Part shown: piece after piece, positions 36,224-45,325 of the stretch
How the letters are laid out: each line of letters begins with the position of its first letter
Numbering within the stretch: position 1 is the stretch's first letter
Made by a program: the position numbers and the translations under genes
Notes under the pieces: generated by a model
What the model was told of the DNA's origin: nothing
The model's database searches: none
The model's input: only the letters and a program-made list of their open reading frames with translations
Source: Arenibaculum pallidiluteum
Lineage (GTDB): Bacteria; Pseudomonadota; Alphaproteobacteria; Azospirillales; Azospirillaceae
Reading direction: 5' to 3'
DNA: 64,000 nt
NCBI RefSeq assembly: GCF_017355985.1
Contig: NZ_JAFIQU010000013.1
Location: 103,810 to 167,809, forward strand

Positions 36224-37459
36224 TCAGCCGGCGTCGCGCATGGCCGCCACGACCTTGTCGACGAAGGCCTCGGCGGGCATGCCCGGCGTGTTCCAGTACT
36301 GCGTCACCGCGTCCTGCATGGCGCCCGAGAAGTTCGGGATGCTCAGCAGTTCCATGGCCTCGATCTGGTTCGCGGGGTCGCGCAGGACGTCGTGGGCCTT
36401 CCGGGCGCAGGCGTCCATGGACGACACGTCGAGGTCCATGCGCACGGGGATCGATCCCTTGCGCTTGCTGAACTCGATCTGGGCGTCGGGGTCGAGCAGG
36501 ATGCCCGCCAGCCTGTCCTGGGCTGCAAGGACCGCCTTGTCGCCCGTCGCCGGGAAGACGAAGACGTCGCCGCCGATCACCAGCCCGCCGGACTCGCCCA
36601 CGATGGTGCAGCCGTATTCCTTGCCTGCCGTCTGGCCGGCCGCGACGAACTCGCCCTTGGCCCAGTCGCCGTTGAAGTGCATGGCCGCCTTGTTCGTGAT
36701 CACCAGCGAGGCGGCGTCGTTCCAGTTGCGCCCAGGGCTGCCGGGATCGACGAGAGCGCGCATGCGGCCGAAGATCTCGGCGGCCTCCTTGAACCTGGCG
36801 CCCTTCGCGACGGCCGGATCGCGCGTGCCGTAGACGCCGCGGAACACGTCGGCGCCCGCCTGCCCCACCAGGACGGCGCGGAACAGGTTGTGCTCCCAGT
36901 TGGGCTGGCCGCCGAGGGCCAGGGGGATCACGCCACGCGCCTTCAGCTTCTCGCCGGTCTCGAGCAGCTCCGGGAATGTCCTCGGCGGATCGAGGCCGGC
37001 ATCGGCGAAGATCTTCGTGTTGTAGAACAGCCAATTCTGGCCGTGGACGTTGACGGGAACCGCATAGGCCTTGCCGTCGCGCGTGATCGCCTCGACGATC
37101 GCCTTTGGCATGAGGTCGCGCCATTTGCCGGCCTGCGCCTGCGCGTCGACGTCGCGCAGCAGCTCGTTGCTGACGAGCTCATCGAACTGCTTGCCGGTGT
37201 TGAACTGCGCCATGGTCGGAGGGTTGCCGCCGACCATGCGGTTGATAGCGGCCGCCCGGGCATTGATGCCGCCCGCGATGGCATTGTCGACCCAGGTGCC
37301 GCCGGCCTTGGCGAAGGCGTCGGCGAAGACCTTCACGGCCGCGGATTCGCCGGCGGAGGTCCACCAGTGCAGGACCTCGGCCTTGTATTGCTGGGCTGCA
37401 GCACCCGTGCTCCAGACCAGGGCAAGGGCGAGCACAGGCACACATGTCCTTGAGAGCAT
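36224..37459 (-). CDS. periplasmic sugar-binding protein (family 1)
   Basis: 411 residues. A Sec signal peptide (about 1-22, ending TGAAA before QQY) leads to the mature start AEVLHWWTSAGE. This is the typical first strand of family 1 CUT1 binding proteins of alphaproteobacteria. Other family parts are AYAVPVNVHGQNWLFYN and AAMHFNGDWAKGEF. It captures the sugar for the MalF/MalG/ATPase complex encoded downstream. First gene of the operon; the 16-bp LacI-type operator lies 33 bp upstream of its ATG. Confidence 0.95.
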   Translation of the reverse strand: MLSRTCVPVLALALVWSTGAAAQQYKAEVLHWWTSAGESAAVKVFADAFAKAGGTWVDNAIAGGINARAAAINRMVGGNPPTMAQFNTGKQFDELVSNELLRDVDAQAQAGKWRDLMPKAIVEAITRDGKAYAVPVNVHGQNWLFYNTKIFADAGLDPPRTFPELLETGEKLKARGVIPLALGGQPNWEHNLFRAVLVGQAGADVFRGVYGTRDPAVAKGARFKEAAEIFGRMRALVDPGSPGRNWNDAASLVITNKAAMHFNGDWAKGEFVAAGQTAGKEYGCTIVGESGGLVIGGDVFVFPATGDKAVLAAQDRLAGILLDPDAQIEFSKRKGSIPVRMDLDVSSMDACARKAHDVLRDPANQIEAMELLSIPNFSGAMQDAVTQYWNTPGMPAEAFVDKVVAAMRDAG

Positions 37460-37491
37460 TGCTTCCTCCCAGAAGCAAATTGAAACCGATG

Positions 37492-37507
37492 ATGTAATCG
37501 ATTACAT
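37492..37507. promoter_or_regulatory. LacI-family operator, perfect 16-bp palindrome
   Basis: ATGTAATCGATTACAT is a perfect palindrome with the central CG pair typical of LacI/GalR operators. It stands between the sugar operon and the divergent LacI-type gene, 33 bp before the binding protein ATG. It should bind the regulator encoded at 37616 and control the operon, perhaps both directions. Confidence 0.85.
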
Positions 37508-37615
37508 TTTCAGGCAGCTTGCTGCTGTCCTGAGATGAGAGTCAAGGCTTAAAACGGTGTCTGCGCGCCACCTCGGACATGCGAACAAATCAGCAGAAAC
37601 AATGGGGTAATCTCT

Positions 37616-38710
37616 ATGGCGGGGGATCGCCGACGCACGCAGAAGGAGGTGCGGATCGCCGATGTCGCGCGGCTGGCCGGGGTCTCGACCGCCACGGTGA
37701 GCCGCGTGCTGGCAACGCCGGACAAGGTGACGCCGCTGACCCATACGCTGGTGATGGAGGCGGTCCGGCGCAGCGGGTACATCCCGAACAGCGCGGCCAG
37801 GAACCTGCGTACCCGGCGCACCATGATGGTGCTGGCGGTGGTGCCGAACCTCGCCAACCCGGTGCTCGCCCAGATCCTGCGCGGCATCGACGACGAGCTG
37901 ACGCGCTCCGGCTACGGGCTGGTGATCGGCAATCTCGACAACCGCCGGGAGCGCGAGGCGCGCTATGTCGACCTCGCCCTGTCCCGCCAGGTGGACGGGG
38001 TCCTGCTGATGAACGGGCACATCCCCGAGAACGGCCAGCGCGACATGACCGAAGCCGGCCTGCCCATGGTCGCCCTGTGCGCGGCCATGCCCGTCGAGGG
38101 CATCCCGCACGTCGTCGTGGAGGACCGCGAGGCCGCGCGCGAGGCGGCGCGCCACCTGACCCGGCTGGGCCATGAACGCCTGGCCTATATCTCGGGCCCG
38201 GCGGGCCACGTGATCGAGACCGAGCGCTACGCCGGCTTCATCGAGGGACTGCGGGAGGCCGGGCTTTCGGAGCGGAACTGCCTGCGCTGGGAGGGAGTCT
38301 TCGGCTTCTCGGCGGGCCTCACCGCAGCGGCGGACTTCCTGCGCATCGATGAGCGGCCGACCGCCGTCTTCGCGGCCTGCGACGAGAGCGCGCTGGGCTT
38401 CATAAAGGCGGTCCGCGCGGCCGGCGTCGCGGTCCCCGGCGACGTGTCGGTGCTCGGCTTCGACGGCATCGAGTTCTCGGACTACTCCGATCCGACGCTG
38501 ACGACATTCCGCCAGCCCATGCACGAGATCGGACGCGCCGGCGCCGACATCCTGCTGCGCCTGATCCGCAAGGAGCAGCGGCCGGAGGGCTGGAACCTGC
38601 GCCTGCCCGTCGAGCTGCTGGAGCGCGGCACGACCGGCCCGGCGCCGCGCGGAAAGGCACACCCCACCGCTTCGCTCGCCCGCACTGCCGGAAGTGCAGG
38701 CGAGGCCTAG
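37616..38710 (+). CDS. LacI-family transcriptional repressor of the sugar operon
   Basis: 364 residues. The N-terminal helix-turn-helix and hinge are canonical: IADVARLAGVSTATVSRVL, then GYIPNSAARNLRTRRT. The periplasmic-binding-protein-like effector domain spans about 70-340, with DGVLLMNG, HLTRLGHERLAYI and VLGFDGIEFSDYSDP. It is divergent from the sugar ABC operon and faces a perfect operator. The natural inducer is probably the transported sugar or a derivative. The tail after residue 340 is Ala/Thr-rich and not conserved. Confidence 0.95.
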   Translation: MAGDRRRTQKEVRIADVARLAGVSTATVSRVLATPDKVTPLTHTLVMEAVRRSGYIPNSAARNLRTRRTMMVLAVVPNLANPVLAQILRGIDDELTRSGYGLVIGNLDNRREREARYVDLALSRQVDGVLLMNGHIPENGQRDMTEAGLPMVALCAAMPVEGIPHVVVEDREAAREAARHLTRLGHERLAYISGPAGHVIETERYAGFIEGLREAGLSERNCLRWEGVFGFSAGLTAAADFLRIDERPTAVFAACDESALGFIKAVRAAGVAVPGDVSVLGFDGIEFSDYSDPTLTTFRQPMHEIGRAGADILLRLIRKEQRPEGWNLRLPVELLERGTTGPAPRGKAHPTASLARTAGSAGEA

Positions 38711-38848
38711 CCACCCCACGCCTCGAACATATTATACAATTCATTATAGTGCAATAAAGGGCCTAGCATACACCTTGATGTAGATTTCTATTGCGTCCTA
38801 AGGGATTTGGTGTGATTCATCTCAAAGATCACACGGAAGGGCGCTGTC
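38711..38848 (+). promoter_or_regulatory. AT-rich promoter region of LIV operon 1
   Basis: The spacer is much richer in A and T than anything nearby and contains ATTATA-CAATTC-ATTATA as a direct repeat. It must hold the operon promoter. No exact -35/-10 pair can be assigned with confidence. Confidence 0.4.
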
Positions 38849-40060
38849 GTGCATATCTCTCGTCGCAAGATCCTCGCCGCCAGCGGTGCCGTGGGCGTTG
38901 CAGCACTGATCCCGCTGCGGGCCTCGAAGGCGGCTGGTGACGTCCTGCGCATCGGTGCGCCCCTGCCCCTGACCGGCGCCCTGTCGCCCGAGGGAACCAA
39001 GCTGCGCCAGGGCTACGAAGTCTGGCTCGAGGCCGTGAACAAGGCCGGCGGCATCAAGGCCGGCAGCAGCACCCTGAAGGTCGAGCTCGTCTTCAACGAC
39101 TATCAGTCGAACACTCCGAAGGCCGTCCAGCTCGCCGAGAAGCTTGTCGTCGACGACAAGGTCGACTTCCTGTTCTCGCCCTTCGGCTCGGGCGCGGCGA
39201 AGGCCGCGAGCGCCGTGGCCGAGAAGCACGGCGTGCCGATGCTTGCCTCCTCCGCGTCCTCGGCCGAGGTCTTCGACCAGGGCTACAAGAACCTGTTCGG
39301 CCTCTACACCGACAACAGCACGCTCTCGGAGCCCCTGGCCGATCTGGTCGCTCAGCGCCTGCCCGCGGTCAGGCGCGTGGCGATCCTGGCGCGCAACGAC
39401 CTCTATCCACTCTCGCTCGCGGGTGAATTCGAGAAGTCCGCGAAGAAGCGCGGGCTCGAGGTCGTGTATTTCGAGAAGTACGCGATCGGGGCACTCGACC
39501 ATTCGGCGGCCCTGGCGCAGATGCGCGCCGCCAAGCCGGATTGGATCGTGGTCACCGGCTACATCAACGACCTGATCCTGGCGCGCAAGCAGATGGGCGA
39601 TCTCGCCCTCTCGGCTTCCGTCGTGACCATGATCAACGGCCCTGCCTACCAGGAATGGATCGACGCCGTCGGGCCGCTTGCCGAGAACATCACCACCGCG
39701 AGCTGGTTCCACCCGGTCCTGCGCTATCGCAGCGAGGACATCTTCGGATCGACGGAACGCTTCGTCGAGCTCTTCAAGGCCCGGCACGGAAGCGAGCCGG
39801 ACTTCACCCAGGCGTCCGGCGCCGCCGTGGGCGTGATCCTTCAGCAGGCGGTGGAGCGCGCCGGTTCGGCCGACCGCGCGGCCGTCCGCGCCGAGCTGGC
39901 CAAGGGCGGCTTCAAGACGTTCTTCGGCCCGATCTCCTTCGGCCCCAGCGGCATGGCCAACTCCTACGTCCCGCCGGCCTATCAGATCCAGGACGGCAAG
40001 GTCCGGGTGCTGCTGCCCGACGAGGTGCGAACCAGCGATTTCCGGGCGGGCGTGAAGTAG
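38849..40060 (+). CDS. livJ: branched-chain amino acid-type ABC binding protein, LIV system 1
   Basis: 403 residues from GTG 38849, with GGAAGGG upstream. A Tat-like signal (ISRRKILAASGAVG) ends near ASKA. The type I periplasmic binding fold is shown by IGAPLPLTGALSPEG and by GSGAAKAASAVAEKHGVP. Such proteins bind amino acids, but also amides, aromatic acids or urea. It is the first gene of a complete livJHMGF set. The 138 bp before it are AT-rich (a repeated ATTATA at 38732-38749), probably its promoter or operator. Confidence 0.93.
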   Translation: MHISRRKILAASGAVGVAALIPLRASKAAGDVLRIGAPLPLTGALSPEGTKLRQGYEVWLEAVNKAGGIKAGSSTLKVELVFNDYQSNTPKAVQLAEKLVVDDKVDFLFSPFGSGAAKAASAVAEKHGVPMLASSASSAEVFDQGYKNLFGLYTDNSTLSEPLADLVAQRLPAVRRVAILARNDLYPLSLAGEFEKSAKKRGLEVVYFEKYAIGALDHSAALAQMRAAKPDWIVVTGYINDLILARKQMGDLALSASVVTMINGPAYQEWIDAVGPLAENITTASWFHPVLRYRSEDIFGSTERFVELFKARHGSEPDFTQASGAAVGVILQQAVERAGSADRAAVRAELAKGGFKTFFGPISFGPSGMANSYVPPAYQIQDGKVRVLLPDEVRTSDFRAGVK

Positions 40061-40085
40061 GCCGGACGACCGGGGAGCTTCGAGC

Positions 40086-40949
40086 GTGATCGCGCAGATC
40101 CTCGCAAACGGACTGCTCCTGGGCGGGCTCTATGCCGCCATCGCGGCCGGGTTCTCGCTCGTCTGGGGCGTGCTGAACATCATCAACCTGCTGCACGGCT
40201 CGTTCATCGTGCTCGGCGCCTATGGGGCGTTCTTCCTGCACACGGCCGCAGGTGTCAGCCCCTTCGCGGCCGCGCCGGCGGTCGGCGCCCTGATGTTCCC
40301 GCTGGCCTATGCGCTGCAGACCATGGTGATCAACCGGGTGGTCGACCGTCCGGTCCTGATCACCCTGACCCTGACCTTCGGCCTGAACCTGATCCTGAAC
40401 AATCTGATGCTGCTCGCATTCAAGGCCGATTATCGCAAGGTGGTCCTGGATCCGCCCCTGGGCATCCTGGACCTGGGGGCGATCGTCCTGCCGGTGGACA
40501 GGCTGGTCGCCACGGCCTGCTCGCTGCTTCTGGTGCTCGCCCTCTGGTCCCTCCTGCGCCTGACCCGGATCGGCCGCGCGATCGTCGCGGTTCGCATGGA
40601 CCGCGACGCCGCTGCCCTGATGGGGATCGACGTCCGCGCCACCTACGCCCTGACCTTCGCGCTCGCGGCCTCCCTGGCGGCGGCGGCCGGGTGCCTGCTG
40701 GCACCGCTCTTTCCGATCTCGCCCGTCGCCTCGGCGACCTATCTCGGCAAGGCCTTCGTCATCTGCGTCCTCGGCGGGCTCGGCAGCGTTCCCGGCGTCG
40801 TGGTCGGCGGCTTCGCCCTCGGCGTGATGGAGAGCCTCGGCGCCCTGTCCCTGGGCCCCGAGCATGCCGGGACGCTTGCATTCCTGCTGCTCCTGCTGCT
40901 GCTGCTGGTCAGGCCGTCCGGCCTGCTGGGGCGGCGGGGCTTCGACTGA
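40086..40949 (+). CDS. livH: LIV-type ABC permease, LivH
   Basis: 287 residues from a GTG. Eight hydrophobic helices are expected. The family's opening (GLLLGGLYAAIAAGFSLVWG, then NIINLLHGSF) is clear. The coupling loop is around GRAIVAVRMDRDAAALMGI. It forms a heterodimer with LivM from the next gene, whose ATG shares a base with this stop (TGATG). Confidence 0.93.
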   Translation: MIAQILANGLLLGGLYAAIAAGFSLVWGVLNIINLLHGSFIVLGAYGAFFLHTAAGVSPFAAAPAVGALMFPLAYALQTMVINRVVDRPVLITLTLTFGLNLILNNLMLLAFKADYRKVVLDPPLGILDLGAIVLPVDRLVATACSLLLVLALWSLLRLTRIGRAIVAVRMDRDAAALMGIDVRATYALTFALAASLAAAAGCLLAPLFPISPVASATYLGKAFVICVLGGLGSVPGVVVGGFALGVMESLGALSLGPEHAGTLAFLLLLLLLLVRPSGLLGRRGFD

Positions 40950-41911
40950 TGCGCGGCCTCCTCCTGCCCCTGCTGTCGGGGGTCGCGCTGCTGGCCGCCG
41001 CGGCCTTCGCGACCCTTGCGGGCGATGCCTACGCCCTGCGCCTCGCGACGACGCTCTGCCTCTACATCGGGCTTGCATCGTCCTGGAACGTCATCGGCGG
41101 CTTCGCCGGCTACCCGTCCTTCGCCACGGCGGCCTTCTTCGGGATCGGCGCCTATGCCGGATCGGTCCTGCAGGCCGGCTACGGCGTGGCCGCCCCGCTC
41201 GCTTGGCTCTCCGGCGGGATCGTGGCCGCCCTCCTGGCGGCGGGCCTCGGCTACTGCATCCTGCACTTGCGCGGCCACTATTTCGCGATCGCCAGCCTCG
41301 TCGTCGCCGACGTGCTGCGGGAGGTCGCGAACTCGTGGATAAGCCTGACCAATGGCGGCATGGGGATCAGCCTGCCGCTGCTCTCCATCGGGGTCGAGGA
41401 CCAGGCGCGCCTCTATTTCTGGGTGTTCGGCGCCGTCGCGGCCTTGTCCGTGGCCGCCGCATGGCTCGTCGATCGCGGGCGGCTGGGATTTGCCCTTCGC
41501 TGCGTCGAGCAGAACGAGACGGCCGCCCTGATGCTCGGGGTCGACACCCGCAGGGCCAAGCGCGCGGCGCTCGTCCTCTCCTCCCTGGCTCCGGGGATCA
41601 TGGGCGCCGTCTACGCATCCTGGGTCAGCTACATCGACCCGACGGATGCCTTCGACGTGCTGCTGTCGGTCAAGCCCATCATCATGGCCTTGCTGGGCGG
41701 CGTCGGCACCGTCGCGGGCCCGGTCTTCGGCGCAGCGGCCTTCCTTGCCCTCGAGGAACTGTTCTGGCGCAACCTGCTGGAGCTGCACGAGGGCGCCCTC
41801 GGCCTGCTCGTGGTTCTTCTCGTCCTGTTCCTGCCGGGAGGAATCCGGCTCGTGCGCCCGCGGCGCCTCCTGGCATTCCGCCCGCTCGCCAAGCCCGGGA
41901 GGACGCCATGA
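40949..41911 (+). CDS. livM: LIV-type ABC permease, LivM
   Basis: 320 residues from ATG 40949 in a TGATG overlap with livH. The LivM core shows ASSWNVIGGFAGYPSFATAAF, HYFAIASLVVADVLREV and RCVEQNETAALMLGVDT. About nine hydrophobic helices are expected. It ends in a basic cytoplasmic tail. The stop overlaps the ATPase start as ATGA. Confidence 0.93.
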   Translation: MRGLLLPLLSGVALLAAAAFATLAGDAYALRLATTLCLYIGLASSWNVIGGFAGYPSFATAAFFGIGAYAGSVLQAGYGVAAPLAWLSGGIVAALLAAGLGYCILHLRGHYFAIASLVVADVLREVANSWISLTNGGMGISLPLLSIGVEDQARLYFWVFGAVAALSVAAAWLVDRGRLGFALRCVEQNETAALMLGVDTRRAKRAALVLSSLAPGIMGAVYASWVSYIDPTDAFDVLLSVKPIIMALLGGVGTVAGPVFGAAAFLALEELFWRNLLELHEGALGLLVVLLVLFLPGGIRLVRPRRLLAFRPLAKPGRTP

Positions 41912-42717
41912 CGCCCGCCCTCTCCGACGCATCTTCCACGGTGTTTCGGGACCCGCCGCTGCTCGAGCTGCGCGGCGCCACCAGGCGGTTCGGCGGCATC
42001 CTCGCGCTGAACGACGTGTCGCTCAGCATCGGCAAGGGCGAGGTGGTCGGGCTGATCGGCCCCAACGGCGCCGGCAAGACCACCTTCGTGAACGTCGTCA
42101 GCGGCCTTGTCCGGCCCGATGCCGGACAGGTGCTGCTGGAGGGGCGCCGGATCGACGGCCTTCCCGCGGACCGTATCGCGCGGGGCGGGATCGCCCGCAC
42201 CTTCCAGGTCGTCCAGCCGTTCCCGCGCATGTCGGCGATCGACAACGTCGCGGTGGGCGCGATGTTCGCGGGCGGGATCGGCGACCCGGCGGCGGCCCGG
42301 CACGAGGCGCGCGAGCTTTTGGCGTTCGTCGGCCTGGAGAGCGTGCAGGACCGGCCGGCGGCGGCCCTGACGCTTGCCGACCGGAAGCGCCTGGAATTCG
42401 CGAAGAGCCTCGCGATGAAGCCGCGTTTCCTGATGCTGGACGAGGTCAATGCCGGGCTCAACGCGGCCGAGCTCGACTCCGCACTGGAGCTGGTCGCCCG
42501 GGTGGCGGGCACCGGCATCACGATCCTGCTGATCGAACATCTCATGAAGGTCGTGCGCCGGGCCTGCCCGCGCACCGTCGTCCTGCACCAGGGACGCGTC
42601 CTGGCCGATGGCCCCACCGCCGAGATCCTGGCGGATCCGCGGGTCGTCGACGCCTATCTGGGCGTGCGCGACCGCGCCCGCCGCCCCGGCATCGAACCGC
42701 GACGGGACCTGGCATGA
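41908..42717 (+). CDS. livG: LIV-type ABC ATPase, LivG (variant signature)
   Basis: 269 residues. Walker A GPNGAGKTT and Walker B FLMLDEVNAGL are present. The ABC signature is LTLADRKR rather than the canonical LSGGQ/LSYGQ, and the Pro of the usual LDEP is replaced (LDEV). This marks a LivG subfamily in which hydrolysis at one composite site is probably weak. Switch His lies in LLIEHLMKVV. The next gene starts in an ATGA overlap. Confidence 0.92.
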   Translation: MTPALSDASSTVFRDPPLLELRGATRRFGGILALNDVSLSIGKGEVVGLIGPNGAGKTTFVNVVSGLVRPDAGQVLLEGRRIDGLPADRIARGGIARTFQVVQPFPRMSAIDNVAVGAMFAGGIGDPAAARHEARELLAFVGLESVQDRPAAALTLADRKRLEFAKSLAMKPRFLMLDEVNAGLNAAELDSALELVARVAGTGITILLIEHLMKVVRRACPRTVVLHQGRVLADGPTAEILADPRVVDAYLGVRDRARRPGIEPRRDLA

Positions 42718-43436
42718 ACGCCCCGCTCCTTTCCGTCGTGCAGGCCCAGGGCGGCTACGGCGACGTCCAGGTGCTCTGGGGCGTCGACATGAAGATCCGC
42801 CAGGGCGAGCTGATCGCCCTGATCGGCTCGAACGGCGCGGGAAAATCGACGCTGCTGCGGCTTCTCTCCGGCCTCGTCCGGCAGACCGGCGGCCAGATCT
42901 GGTTCGCCGGCGACGACCTCTCGGGCACCTCCGCCCGCCGCCGCGTCGCCTCGGGCCTGATCCATGTGCCTGAGGGCCGCCGTCTGTTCGCGGGCTTGAG
43001 CGTCCGGGACAACCTGCTTCTCGGCGCCCATCTGCGACAGGCCTCCCGGGCCGAGCTCGCCGCCGATCTGGACCGGGTCGCCGCGCTCTTCCCGCGCCTG
43101 GCGGAGCGCTGGCGCCAGGACGCCACGACCATGTCCGGGGGCGAGCAGCAGATGTGCGCCATCGCCCGGGGCCTGATGGGACGGCCGCGCCTCCTGATGA
43201 TCGACGAGCTGTCGCTAGGCCTCGCGCCGAAGGTCGTCGACCAGCTCCTCGACGCGCTCGATGCGATCCGCAGGACGGGCGTGACGCTGCTTGTGGTGGA
43301 GCAGGACGTGGCCGTCGCCCTGGCCTGCGCGGACCGGGCCTTCGTGCTTGACCACGGCCGCGTCACCATCGCCGGCGACGCATCGGCCCTTGCGGACGAT
43401 CCGCGCATACGGGCGAGCTATCTCGGCGAGGATTGA
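42714..43436 (+). CDS. livF: LIV-type ABC ATPase, LivF
   Basis: 240 residues. Walker A GSNGAGKST, canonical signature MSGGEQQM, Walker B LLMIDELSLGLAP, and the LivF-specific VPEGRRLF after the first helix. It pairs with LivG on the LivHM permease. It is the last transport gene, 41 bp before the DsbA-like gene. Confidence 0.93.
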   Translation: MNAPLLSVVQAQGGYGDVQVLWGVDMKIRQGELIALIGSNGAGKSTLLRLLSGLVRQTGGQIWFAGDDLSGTSARRRVASGLIHVPEGRRLFAGLSVRDNLLLGAHLRQASRAELAADLDRVAALFPRLAERWRQDATTMSGGEQQMCAIARGLMGRPRLLMIDELSLGLAPKVVDQLLDALDAIRRTGVTLLVVEQDVAVALACADRAFVLDHGRVTIAGDASALADDPRIRASYLGED

Positions 43437-43477
43437 TTGAGGCCCGGACGGCAGCCGCCCGGCGGAAGAGGATGATC

Positions 43478-44137
43478 ATGGAACGGACCGTCGAATACTA
43501 TTTCAGCTTCATCTCGCTGTGGTCCTACATCGGATCGCGCACGTTCCAGGAACTCGTGGAGCGCCGCGGCCTGCGCGTGGTCTACAAGCCAGTGAACCTG
43601 CTGTCCGTCTTCGCTTCCGGCGGCGGAAAGCCCGTCGACGAACGACCGATCCAGCGCCGGATCTATCGCGTGATCGAGATGAAGCGCTGGCGCGATCTGC
43701 GCGGCATCCCGTTGACGATCTCGCCGAGGTACTATCCCGCCGACCCGTCGCTCGGCCACCGGATGCTGCTGGCGGCCATCGCCGAGGGATCGGAGGTCGG
43801 CCCCTTCGTGCAAGCCGCGCTGAAGGCCGTCTGGGCCGACGAGCTGGACGTCCAGGACCCCGAGACCCTGCGTCGCCTGGCCGAGGAATCCGGGCTCGAC
43901 GGCGCGCGGCTTCTGGGACGCGCCCAGCAGGAGCCGGAGCTGGCGGAGACCGCCGACGGGCTCACGCAGGAGGCGATCGAGCGCCAGTTCTTCGGTGCGC
44001 CGGTCTATGTCTGGCAGGGGGAGCCGTTCTGGGGACAGGATCGGCTGGACCTGCTCGATCACGCCATCGCGACCGGCCGGGCCCCGATCCTCCCGGAGCC
44101 TCCGCCGCCGTCCGGGGGACGGTCCGCGCTGCGTTAG
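43478..44137 (+). CDS. DsbA-fold 2-hydroxychromene-2-carboxylate isomerase-like protein
   Basis: 219 residues from ATG 43478, which has AGAGGA at proper distance; earlier in-frame ATG/TTG codons lack one. The thioredoxin-fold start YYFSFISLWSYIGS carries Ser in place of the DsbA CxxC, as in HCCA isomerases and kappa glutathione transferases. The C-terminal part (ERQFFGAPVYVWQGEPFWGQDRL, split by the helical insert) is typical for the group. HCCA isomerase works in naphthalene-type degradation. In this LIV operon it may instead isomerise an uptake-derived aromatic or simply bind glutathione. Confidence 0.85.
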   Translation: MERTVEYYFSFISLWSYIGSRTFQELVERRGLRVVYKPVNLLSVFASGGGKPVDERPIQRRIYRVIEMKRWRDLRGIPLTISPRYYPADPSLGHRMLLAAIAEGSEVGPFVQAALKAVWADELDVQDPETLRRLAEESGLDGARLLGRAQQEPELAETADGLTQEAIERQFFGAPVYVWQGEPFWGQDRLDLLDHAIATGRAPILPEPPPPSGGRSALR

Positions 44138-44331
44138 ACCGCACCGAAAACACCTTGTGGAACAAGTTCTTGCACCACTCCACAGGCGTGCTGCAGCTGC
44201 CGGGGCGGGAAATTCTGTTATGCCGATTACGAGGCTAATGCCCGGAGCCCCGGCACTATAGCTTGACCTCCGAACAATGCGCTTCCGCCGCGATCCAAGA
44301 AGAAGACCGGAAGCGCTTGGGAGGAGACCAG

Positions 44332-45231
44332 ATGATTCCCAGGACACTCGGCTTCGTCGGATTGGGCCGCATGGGCGCGCCCATGGCGGCCAGGCTCATC
44401 GAGGCCGGCCATTCGCTCGTGATCTTCGACACCCGCGAAGACGCGGGGGCCGACCTCGAGAGGCGCGGCGCCGAGCGCGCCCGCACCCCCGCCGAGGTCG
44501 CCTCGCGGGCCGAGATCGTCTTCTGCAGCCTTCCCACGCCGGCCATCGTCCGTGACGTCGCGCTGGGCCAGGACGGCATCTCCGCGGGCTCGAAGGTGCG
44601 GGTCCTGGTCGATCTCTCGACGACCGGCCCCGGCATGGCGAAGACGATCTCCGCCGGCCTCGCCGAAAAGGCCATCGCCTGGGTCGATGCCCCGGTCTCC
44701 GGCGGCATCGCTGGCGCCACCAACGGCACGCTGGCCGTCATGGTGTCCTGCCCCAGGGATCTCCATGCGGAGATCGAGCCGATCCTGCAGGTCTTCGGCA
44801 GGCAGTTCTACTGCGGCGAGACGCCCGGCGTCGCGCAGGTCGCGAAGCTCGGCAACAACATGATCGCCGCCGCCGTGATCCTGCTCTCCGCCGAGGCCGT
44901 GGCCATGGGCGTGAAGGCCGGGCTCGACCCGAAGATCATGTGCGACATCATCAACGCGTCGAGCGGGCGCAACAGCGCCACCCAGGACAAGTTTCCGAAG
45001 GCCGTCCTGACCCGCAGCTTCGACTTCGGCTTCGCGACGGCGCTTTCCTACAAGGACGTGAAGCTCTGCGTCGACGAGGCCGAGGCCCTGGGCGTGCCCA
45101 TGATCGCGGGCTCGCTGGTGCGGCAGATGCTGGCGGCCACCAACGCGAAGTACGGCCCCGAGTCCGACTTCACCTCGATGGTGAGGATCGTCGAGGACTG
45201 GGCCGGCATCGAGATCAAGAGCCAGGCCTGA
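44332..45231 (+). CDS. 3-hydroxyisobutyrate dehydrogenase-family oxidoreductase
   Basis: 299 residues from ATG 44332, preceded by GAGGAGACC. NAD(P)-binding GFVGLGRMGAPMA at the start, substrate-binding VDAPVSGGIAGA, and catalytic-lysine region KLGNNMIAAA. The family oxidises beta-hydroxy acids to semialdehydes or reduces tartronate semialdehyde. It opens the second catabolic island and is followed by an MmgE/PrpD gene. A hairpin with 10-bp arms lies just after its stop (45240-45272). Confidence 0.92.
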   Translation: MIPRTLGFVGLGRMGAPMAARLIEAGHSLVIFDTREDAGADLERRGAERARTPAEVASRAEIVFCSLPTPAIVRDVALGQDGISAGSKVRVLVDLSTTGPGMAKTISAGLAEKAIAWVDAPVSGGIAGATNGTLAVMVSCPRDLHAEIEPILQVFGRQFYCGETPGVAQVAKLGNNMIAAAVILLSAEAVAMGVKAGLDPKIMCDIINASSGRNSATQDKFPKAVLTRSFDFGFATALSYKDVKLCVDEAEALGVPMIAGSLVRQMLAATNAKYGPESDFTSMVRIVEDWAGIEIKSQA

Positions 45232-45239
45232 AGCCCCGT

Positions 45240-45272
45240 CCCGGCGGCCGCCCTCAGGGATGGGCCGCCGGG
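45240..45272 (+). other. intercistronic hairpin, 10-bp stem
   Basis: CCCGGCGGCC and GGCCGCCGGG pair perfectly over a 13-base loop, nine bases after the dehydrogenase stop. No U-tract; it may stabilise the upstream message or weaken read-through to the MmgE/PrpD gene. Confidence 0.45.
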
Positions 45273-45325
45273 GCACGGCGCGGATCGCGCGCCCGTCTGA
45301 CCGCACATGCCGGAAGGATCAGCCG

